Source: JANQQZ01 sp039179915
GTDB taxonomy: Bacteria; Planctomycetota; Phycisphaerae; Phycisphaerales; UBA1924
NCBI GenBank assembly: GCA_039179915.1
Contig: JBCDEF010000075.1
Location: 1 to 12,544 of the forward strand
DNA length: 12,544 bases
Reading direction: 5' to 3'
Below are positions 6,972 through 12,544 of this stretch, in pieces; positions within the stretch are counted from its first letter, which is position 1; each line of letters opens with the position of its first letter. Under the pieces are notes generated by a model. The model saw nothing but the letters and a program-made list of their open reading frames with translations, had not been told where the DNA came from and searched no databases. The position numbers and the translations under genes are program-made.

Positions 6972-8570
6972 ATGGCCGGCGACGCATTCGGGGGGACGGG
7001 CGTGGGGACGATCATCGCGGTGCTGGCGAGTTTCATGATCGGCGGCGAGGCCCCGCTCGACCCGGACGAGCAAGACGCGTCCGATCGGGACGAGCCCGCT
7101 GAGATCCGCGCGGTCAGCTTCGTGCACCAGCCGACGGCCGAGGCCGAGAACACCGAAACCGAGCCAGATACCGAGCCTGAACAAGAGCCCGACGCCGAGC
7201 GTTGGCTCGGCCGCATCGAGCTGCCGGGTGCCGTGCTCGATTTCGCCGTGACGATCCGGCCGAGCGAGTCCGGCTGGTCGGGAGCCATTGACATCCCGGC
7301 GCAGAATGTCGCGGGCCTGCCGCTGCACGCGATCAAGCGGACGAACGACCGGATCGCGTTTGCCGCCGAGCTGCCAGGCTTGCCCGAGGCCAACTGGCCG
7401 ACCTGGTCGTTCGATATCGACGAGGGCGGCGGATCGGCCGCGGGCGAACTCCGCCAGTCGGGCATGCGGTTCGAGTCGACGCTGCGGCTGGCCGACAGCG
7501 ACGAGCCGATCCTGCGCCGGCCGCAGCACCCGACCGGCCCGCAGCCGTACCGCTCGATCGAGCTGGCCGTGCCCGTGGAGACCGCGGCGGGCTCGCACAC
7601 GCTCTCCGGCACGCTGACGCTGCCCGATGCCGATGCGTTTGGCCCGGGTCCGTACCCGGCGGCGATCCTCATCACCGGCTCGGGGCCCCAGGACCGTGAT
7701 GAATCGATCATGGGCCACAAGCCGTTCCTCGTGATCGCCCATCATCTCGCGACACGCGGCATCGCCACGCTCCGCTGCGACGACCGCGGCGTCGGCGGCT
7801 CCGGGGGCGAGTTCGAGGGCGCGACCAGCTTCGACTTCGCCGACGATGTCCGCGCCCAGGTCGATGCGCTCGTTGCGCACGAAGCCATCGGCTCCGTGGG
7901 CCTGATCGGCCACAGCGAGGGCGCGTTGGTCGCGCCCATCGTCGCGGCGGATAGCGAAGGACACATCGATTGGCTCGTGCTGCTCGCCGGTCCCGGCGTG
8001 CCGGGTCGGGAAGTGCTCGCCGAACAGTTCCGAGCGATCTACCGGGCCGACCAAGGCATCACGGACGCGGCGGCGCTCGACGCCATGATCGCCGCTCAGC
8101 AGGCCGCGTTCGACGCGACGCTCGCCGGTGACCAGGCGGCGGCCCGCTCCCATATCACCGAACTGGTCGAGCTCGAGTACACCGCCACGAACCAAGACCC
8201 GGACGGTCACCGCGAGCAAGTGACTCGGACAATCGATGAGACGCTCGCGGCTCTGAACGGCCCCTGGTTCACGGCGTTTCTCACGCTTGACCCGCGCGAG
8301 TACCTCCGCCGCGTGCAGCAGCCGGTGCTCGTGCTCAACGGCTCGCTCGACACCCAGGTCCTGCACGACCAGAACGTACCCGCGATCGCCGACTCCCTTG
8401 CCGAGGGCGGCAACGGCAGTGTGACCGTCCGTGTGCTCGAAGGGCTGAACCACCTGTTCCAGCCGGCGACCACCGGCGGCGTGAGCGAGTACGGCACGAT
8501 CGAAACGACCTTCGACGAAGCCGCGCTCACCCTGATCGCCGACTGGATCAACGAACAGCCGGGGCAGTGA
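6972..8570 (+). CDS. Exported alpha/beta hydrolase (S33-like) with N-terminal beta domain
   Basis: A 532-residue serine hydrolase. Residues 11-26 (VGTIIAVLASFMIGGE) form a signal peptide or anchor, followed by an acidic Glu/Pro-rich linker (about 57-77). A beta-rich domain (about 79-175, LPGAVLDFAVTI...GWSGAIDIPAQ) commonly precedes this hydrolase family. The catalytic domain starts near 195 and shows ITGSGPQDRDE (234-244, oxyanion region), LRCDDRGVGGSGG, and the triad Ser315 in GHSEG, Asp460 in NGSLDTQV and His494 in GLNHLF. Relatives are called esterases or acylaminoacyl-peptidase-like; the substrate is unknown and the location is probably periplasmic or membrane-bound. The start is uncertain: ATG 6972 puts the hydrophobic segment at the N-terminus, while ATG 6870 adds 34 residues including RRRLQRRTR; neither has a clear Shine-Dalgarno. 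It follows the ATPase by 110 bases and converges with the next gene with a 6-base gap. Confidence 0.88.
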   Translation: MAGDAFGGTGVGTIIAVLASFMIGGEAPLDPDEQDASDRDEPAEIRAVSFVHQPTAEAENTETEPDTEPEQEPDAERWLGRIELPGAVLDFAVTIRPSESGWSGAIDIPAQNVAGLPLHAIKRTNDRIAFAAELPGLPEANWPTWSFDIDEGGGSAAGELRQSGMRFESTLRLADSDEPILRRPQHPTGPQPYRSIELAVPVETAAGSHTLSGTLTLPDADAFGPGPYPAAILITGSGPQDRDESIMGHKPFLVIAHHLATRGIATLRCDDRGVGGSGGEFEGATSFDFADDVRAQVDALVAHEAIGSVGLIGHSEGALVAPIVAADSEGHIDWLVLLAGPGVPGREVLAEQFRAIYRADQGITDAAALDAMIAAQQAAFDATLAGDQAAARSHITELVELEYTATNQDPDGHREQVTRTIDETLAALNGPWFTAFLTLDPREYLRRVQQPVLVLNGSLDTQVLHDQNVPAIADSLAEGGNGSVTVRVLEGLNHLFQPATTGGVSEYGTIETTFDEAALTLIADWINEQPGQ

Positions 8571-8576
8571 TCGAAC

Positions 8577-9869
8577 TCACGGCAGCGGTGCGCAGTCGCC
8601 GGGATCGCTCGACGGGTCGCCGAAGAAGCTGACCCAGGCGAAGAAGTCGGCGCTGGTGCACGACGCATCGCTGTTCACGTCGCACGCGACCAGACTGCTC
8701 GGGGTTGCCGGCTCCATGCCGAAGGCGTTGACCCACGCGAAGAAATCGGCGCTGTCGGTGATGCCGTTGCCGTTGACATCCGCGCAAAGGCGCGGCCCAG
8801 AAGGGCGGATGCCTGCTTCGATCGTGACCGCCCAGCTCAGCGGCGTAGCGGCATCGTTCGACAACTCGAAGAATTTCAGGTCAACGATGGGGTCGAACAC
8901 GGCATCAACCTCAGGCGAGAACGCTCCATCGGACCATTGAGGAAGCAGACCGCCGAACGGGCCCTTGCATGGATCAGCGAGAAACCCTTCGCCCCAGGTG
9001 CCATCCGAGCTCTGCCCGAGCTGCGGGCGCTCGCCGCCCGCGAAGCAGGAGGCATCAAAATCCGTCGAATCCGCGAACAGCGCCAGCTTGGCCTCCGGGA
9101 AGGGCACGAGCAGGTCGAACACACCGTCGCCGTTAGTGTCCTCAACGGTCTCGTAGACCGTCACGACAAACGTGCCGTCGACCAGGCCATCGCCGTCGAT
9201 GTCGGTCGCGGGCATCGTTGCTGCGGCTGGGGGCAGTTCGATGCGGTACACCCCGACGTCGAACAAGCCCGCCGGCAGCTGAAGAGTGTTGCGCAGTTGA
9301 ACAACGACGCCACCCAGGAAGGAGTCGGGATCGAACGGCGAATCGGGCTGACCGTTGCCATTGGTGTCGAAGCCATCGGCACCATCTCCGACCGGTTCGA
9401 GCACAGCGGAGTCATAGAACTCGACAACGACCCAGAGGTCTGGAGCTTCGGGGAGCTCGCCGCAGGCGTTGCTCACCAGAGCAGCAAACTCGAAAGAGAC
9501 GATCGGTGCATCGGCGAACCGGATATCGACCGAGAAATCGTCGGCGCCCCGCTGGACGTTCTCTTGCGGGAACATTACGGGGTTCTGAATGACCAGGCCT
9601 GTGCAGGCCTGATCAATCAGCCCGCCGATGAGCGTGTCGTATGCAACCTCGCGTGTCCCTCGCGACGCGGAGAGCCCGAAATCAATGAATTCGCCGACGA
9701 TCGGGCGACCGGCGGCGTCGAAGCCGAGCAGGGGAGCGCTCCGGGTGGCGATGGTGGCCGGTCCCGGTGCGTCGTATGTGAGCTGTTGCGCCCCGGCGGT
9801 GCCGACGATTGTCGATACCACCGAAGCCGCTGCTATATTGAGTGATCGCGACGATATTGCATACTGCAT
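8577..9869 (-). CDS. Secreted calcium-loop protein with C-terminal dockerin-like tail
   Basis: 430 residues with a signal peptide: hydrophobic 11-25 and likely cleavage after TAGA (27), before QQ. Start ATG 9869 is supported by AAGGGGGG five bases upstream; the frame remains open to 9902. The body (28-355) resembles nothing I recognise, but contains Asp/Asn-rich loops of the thrombospondin/EF-hand kind: DTNGNGQPDSPFD (168-180), DIDGDGLVDG (223-232) and DTNGDGVFD (244-252). The C-terminus (361-430) holds two dockerin-type repeats, CADVNGNGITDSADFFAWV and CDVNSDASCTSADFFAWV, ending GDCAPLP. This fits the planctomycete tail that NCBI product names call GC-type dockerin. It is probably calcium-bound, extracellular and held or assembled through that tail. 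It is transcribed after the PstS-like gene but separated from it by a terminator, so it likely has its own promoter. Confidence 0.85.
   Translation of the reverse strand: MQYAISSRSLNIAAASVVSTIVGTAGAQQLTYDAPGPATIATRSAPLLGFDAAGRPIVGEFIDFGLSASRGTREVAYDTLIGGLIDQACTGLVIQNPVMFPQENVQRGADDFSVDIRFADAPIVSFEFAALVSNACGELPEAPDLWVVVEFYDSAVLEPVGDGADGFDTNGNGQPDSPFDPDSFLGGVVVQLRNTLQLPAGLFDVGVYRIELPPAAATMPATDIDGDGLVDGTFVVTVYETVEDTNGDGVFDLLVPFPEAKLALFADSTDFDASCFAGGERPQLGQSSDGTWGEGFLADPCKGPFGGLLPQWSDGAFSPEVDAVFDPIVDLKFFELSNDAATPLSWAVTIEAGIRPSGPRLCADVNGNGITDSADFFAWVNAFGMEPATPSSLVACDVNSDASCTSADFFAWVSFFGDPSSDPGDCAPLP
8620..8650 (-). repeat. 31-base repeat in the dockerin-like tail, copy 1
   Basis: These 31 bases are identical to 10157-10187 in the neighbouring gene and encode the SADFFAWVSFFG part of the last calcium repeat. 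Synonymous positions match too, which points to recent duplication or gene conversion rather than protein-level conservation alone. Confidence 0.85.
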
Positions 9870-10044
9870 GAAAGCCCCCCTTGGCACGTGGTTGTTCCCC
9901 ACTCGACGCGACGCCGAGCAGGTGGTGTGACAAGCCGGCCGGGCGAACGCCCGTTTGGAAAAGCCGGCGGCCCAAGGTCAACGCATCTATGAATTTCCGG
10001 GCGCTGGCTTGCGGGGGTTGCAGTAGGTTGCAGAAAATCGATCG
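9870..10044 (-). promoter_or_regulatory. Upstream region of the secreted calcium-loop protein gene
   Basis: About 175 bases between the preceding terminator and the start at 9869. They contain a Shine-Dalgarno (AAGGGGGG) near 9875-9882, a hairpin GGGCG-AA-CGCCC at 9941-9952, direct copies of AAGCCGGC at 9932-9939 and 9961-9968, and a ten-base-period direct repeat, GGTTGCAG, at 10016-10023 and 10026-10033. TTGACC near 9976-9981 could be a -35, but the matching -10 is poor. I see no known riboswitch fold. Confidence 0.35.
10016..10033. repeat. Two GGTTGCAG copies, 10 bases apart
   Basis: GGTTGCAG at 10016-10023 and again at 10026-10033 have a spacing of one helical turn, as expected for a tandem regulator site. 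They lie about 150 bases upstream of the secreted protein start. Two short copies may also be chance. Confidence 0.4.
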
Positions 10045-10077
10045 ACAAAGAAACCGGCCCCGCCGTTAAGCGGGGCC
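10045..10077 (-). terminator. Intrinsic terminator after the PstS-like calcium-loop gene
   Basis: On the minus strand GGCCCCGC and GCGGGGCC form a perfect 8-bp G+C stem with a TTAACG loop, followed by GGTTTCTTTGT. It begins 36 bases after the stop codon of the gene ending at 10114, and matches the usual form of a Rho-independent terminator. It is the clearest terminator in the window. Confidence 0.8.
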
Positions 10078-10113
10078 AGCCGAGTCATCTGATGCTTGTA
10101 TTCTGATCGGCGA

Positions 10114-12544
10114 TTACGGGAGCGGCTGGCAGTCGCCCGGATCGCCGGCGGGGCTTCCGAAGAAGCTGACCCAGGCGAAGAAGTCGGAGCCATCGCAGCT
10201 GCCATCGTTGTTCACATCGCAGGGGACCAGGTCCTGGGCACCGAAGGCGCTGACCCAGGCGAAGAAGTCGCTGCCGTCGATCCCGCCGTCGCCGTTGACG
10301 TCGCCGCAGAGGCGGTCGTTGGTGCCGCCGCCGTCGCACGGGTCCGTACCGAAGGCAGCGGCGTCCGCGGCGTCGACGAATCCGTCGCCGGTGATGTCGC
10401 CGTCGGCCCAGCCGCCGGCCTGACCGCTGTTCGCGTTGATGATGGCCAGGTCGGCTGCGTCGGCGCTGCCGTCGAGGTTGACGTCGCCGTAGTCGGTGTC
10501 GAGGAAGTCGAGGGCCTCGCAGAGGTCGGCGATGTTCACGATCAGGTCGCCATTGACATCGGCCGACAGGTCGCGACGGCTGCCGGTGCGGGTCGGCGTG
10601 GCGGCGTCGTTGGTGTTCGACCAGTCCAGCGAGCCATCGGCGAGTTCGGCGTATTGGAGCAGGATGGAATCGAGGTCGGCGGCGTCGATGACGCCGTCGG
10701 CACCGATCGGGTGGAAGCCCGGGGTGGAGCCGTTGCCGGCGACATCGGCGGCCGAGGCACCGGCGGTGTAGGCCGCACCGGTGGCGAGACTGGTGCCGAA
10801 GAGATTGCCCGACGCCGAGGCGTTGTCGGCATCTTCGAACGCGTCGCCGCGGTCGAGGTTGCCGGTGGACGTATCGAGCGCCAGGCCGTCCATGAAGTAG
10901 CGGACATCGAGCAGGTCGAAGCTGCCGTCGCCGTTGAAGTCACCGACGATGTCGATGACGAAGTCGCCCGAGGGCCCGGCGTCGCCGCTCGGCGGGGTCC
11001 AGCTCGCGCCGCCGTCGCGCTCTTCCCATGCGGCAACGATGTCGGCGATGTCATCGGCGTTGCGCTCAAGGTCGGCGTTGAAGTCGCCCGAGATCTTGTT
11101 CCGCTGGCTCAGCCCGGTGCCGTAGGTGACCGTGTCGCCCGACTCGTCGATGTAGCTCGTGCCGCCGGGCACACCATCGAGGTAGGTGATGCCGGTCTGG
11201 CGGCTGGGCACGTCGCCGGCGGCCGTGAAGTCAAAGAACTCGAACTCGTCCTCGCCGAGCGCGCTCGCGCCGCGGACAAACTCCTGCAGGTCCTGGTTGA
11301 AGTTGGGCGCCGGCACCAGGTCGCACGCGCCGTTCGGGCCGGCGACAAAGTCGGCGGTGCCGTTCGGGATGAAGCGGAAAGCGAGGAACTCACCCGGCGA
11401 GAAGAGGGTCTCGTCGGCGCCCGGCAGCTCAGAGAACGCCGCGACCGAGGCGGCGATGTTGTTCAGGTAATCAGCGGCGGCCTGGTTCTCCATCTGCGCC
11501 GGGCCGCTCATCGCGGTGCGGTCGCCGATCGAGGCGATGTTGCCCGGGCCGATCACGTTGTACCCGTTGTCGGCCGAGTTATCGAGCAGGTTGTCGATGA
11601 AGGGCCGGTTGTAGGTCGCGGCCGGCGAGCCGAAGATGTCGTTGCGGATCGCAAGGACATCGAGCCCGCCGTTGCCGTTGTTCGAGGTCTTGTACCGGTT
11701 GAGCCGCTCGGCGCCGGTGTGGCCGATCCCGAGCCGGCTGTCGAGCACGACGGCGTCCATGCGGCTCGAGCCGCCGAGGTTGGTCGGCTGCCAGTTCGGG
11801 CCGAGGTTGTCGTTCGAGGAGCTCGACTGCCGCGAGCCGACGTTGTCGCCCATGGCCCACGAGGGGTCGAGGCAGATGCCGTTGGCGAAGCCGTTGCGCG
11901 TGCCCGAGCCCGAGTCGCGGGTGGCGAAGACCAGGTTCTCGCCGTTGAGCCGGCGGCCGGTCACGAGGCCGTGGCGCAGGTCGCTCTTGTCGATCTGGGA
12001 CAGGCCGACGCCGTAGTTGACGATCGCGCCGACCGGGGCGAGCGTCAGCGGGTTGTCGAAGATCGTGCACTGGTCGGGGCTGGCTGTGTTGGTGTTGGTG
12101 TTCTGGAGCACGCGGAGCGTGTTGTCGCGGGCGTTGGGGTCGGTGCCGTCGGCCGACACACCCGGGATCGGGTTCGTGCCGTAGCCCGCGCCGTTGGGGA
12201 CCGCCTCGAACGACGCGGCGCCGGGCTGCTCGACAAACCAGGCCACCGGCACATCGGTCTGGGCCAGGTCGATCTGGATGCCGTGGGTCGAATCGTTGGT
12301 CGAGTTCACGGCCAGGTAGCCGCCCGTGATCGGCGAGCGGACCGGGTAGCCGCGCGGGTTGTTGCTGTTCGCGGGCGAGCTCAGCGAGCCGCCGCCGTTA
12401 TACTGCTGGCGGTTGTACCAGGCGTCGGCGACGTTGGTCGAGATGAAGCCGTCCTCGCCGACCAGATCCATGCTGCCCGGGGCGCCGCGGAACGGGTTGT
12501 CGTCGATCGAGCCGGAGGTGTCGTTCACGCCGCGGACGTAGTTC
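10114..12544 (-). CDS. Secreted PstS-like substrate-binding protein with dockerin-type calcium repeats (5' end outside window)
   Basis: 809 residues are visible; the frame is open at the right edge, so the start and any signal peptide are missing. The GTG at 12528 is internal. Numbering from the edge, 1-400 contains features of phosphate-type (PstS) periplasmic binding proteins: IQIDLAQTDVP (89-99), SQIDKSDLRHGLVTGRRLNGENL (split across 182-204), and RDSGSGTRNGF (209-219), the GSGTR being the phosphate-contacting signature. From about 484 come some eight Asp/Asn loops of dockerin or EF-hand type: GDFNADLERNADD, GDFNGDGSFDLLD, IGADGVIDAADLD, ADVNGDLIVNIAD, GDVNLDGSADAAD, GDITGDGFVDAAD, GDVNGDGGIDGSD and CDVNNDGSCDGSD. 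The last two form a tail, ending GDCQPLP, nearly the same as in the next gene. It is probably extracellular and calcium-stabilised. No pstC, pstA or pstB is in view. The PstS assignment rests on motifs only. Confidence 0.8.
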   Translation of the reverse strand, partial: NYVRGVNDTSGSIDDNPFRGAPGSMDLVGEDGFISTNVADAWYNRQQYNGGGSLSSPANSNNPRGYPVRSPITGGYLAVNSTNDSTHGIQIDLAQTDVPVAWFVEQPGAASFEAVPNGAGYGTNPIPGVSADGTDPNARDNTLRVLQNTNTNTASPDQCTIFDNPLTLAPVGAIVNYGVGLSQIDKSDLRHGLVTGRRLNGENLVFATRDSGSGTRNGFANGICLDPSWAMGDNVGSRQSSSSNDNLGPNWQPTNLGGSSRMDAVVLDSRLGIGHTGAERLNRYKTSNNGNGGLDVLAIRNDIFGSPAATYNRPFIDNLLDNSADNGYNVIGPGNIASIGDRTAMSGPAQMENQAAADYLNNIAASVAAFSELPGADETLFSPGEFLAFRFIPNGTADFVAGPNGACDLVPAPNFNQDLQEFVRGASALGEDEFEFFDFTAAGDVPSRQTGITYLDGVPGGTSYIDESGDTVTYGTGLSQRNKISGDFNADLERNADDIADIVAAWEERDGGASWTPPSGDAGPSGDFVIDIVGDFNGDGSFDLLDVRYFMDGLALDTSTGNLDRGDAFEDADNASASGNLFGTSLATGAAYTAGASAADVAGNGSTPGFHPIGADGVIDAADLDSILLQYAELADGSLDWSNTNDAATPTRTGSRRDLSADVNGDLIVNIADLCEALDFLDTDYGDVNLDGSADAADLAIINANSGQAGGWADGDITGDGFVDAADAAAFGTDPCDGGGTNDRLCGDVNGDGGIDGSDFFAWVSAFGAQDLVPCDVNNDGSCDGSDFFAWVSFFGSPAGDPGDCQPLP
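10157..10187 (-). repeat. 31-base repeat in the dockerin-like tail, copy 2
   Basis: Identical to 8620-8650. A shorter 21-base version of the same sequence recurs at 10250-10270 within this gene, in the preceding calcium repeat, so the unit has duplicated both within and between genes. Confidence 0.85.

Noticed and set aside
6942..8453. 503-residue open frame antisense to the alpha/beta hydrolase
   Set aside because: Low-complexity shadow with no domain; the plus strand carries the complete Ser-Asp-His triad.
10114..11100. Calcium-loop repeats considered as a DNA tandem repeat or CRISPR-like array
   Set aside because: The units are protein-level repeats of uneven spacing with diverged DNA and an unbroken reading frame.
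12359..12528. GTG at 12528 as start of the PstS-like protein
   Set aside because: The frame is open through the window edge and no signal peptide follows, so the true start lies outside.

Overview
The window is about 68-70% G+C in its coding parts, densely packed, and reads as planctomycete chromosome, most likely class Phycisphaerae. That placement is an inference. It rests on two secreted proteins ending in paired DVNGDG / DFFAWV calcium loops of the planctomycete dockerin type, and on a membrane protein with the CxxCGY...CPECG zinc ribbon that is widespread in that phylum. No rRNA, tRNA, CRISPR array, transposase or integrase was found, and no gene-free stretch exceeds 300 bases.

Layout. 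(1) 20-658, minus: an A+T-rich gene (about 43% G+C in the first 300 bases) for a membrane protein with a zinc ribbon. (2) 695-4643, minus: a co-directional run, in transcription order gpsA (glycerol-3-phosphate dehydrogenase), a three-helix membrane protein, a PhnP-like metallo-beta-lactamase-fold hydrolase, a likely 59-residue small protein, and atpG (F1 ATP synthase gamma). The atpA and atpD genes that normally flank atpG are not beside it. (3) 4644-4794: divergent promoter region. (4) 4795-8570, plus: a P1B-type metal ATPase with CPT in place of the usual CPC motif and no N-terminal metal-binding domain, then an exported two-domain alpha/beta hydrolase (Ser-Asp-His triad) of a known family. 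(5) 8577-12544, minus: two extracellular proteins. The first transcribed runs off the right edge and carries a PstS-like GSGTR substrate-binding module followed by about eight calcium loops. A good intrinsic terminator follows it. The second is a 430-residue secreted protein with a near-identical C-terminal tail.

How it fits together. The left half is housekeeping: phospholipid precursor synthesis, ATP synthase and a small hydrolase. The right half concerns the cell envelope and exterior: metal transport, an exported esterase or peptidase-like enzyme, and two calcium-loop proteins sharing a tail that probably marks them for the same surface location or partner. The least ordinary content is this tail pair, above all the fusion of a phosphate-binding-like domain to it. 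The CPT ATPase, the isolated atpG and the A+T-rich gene are secondary oddities. I see no clearly new multi-gene system; the dockerin-tailed pair is the best lead.
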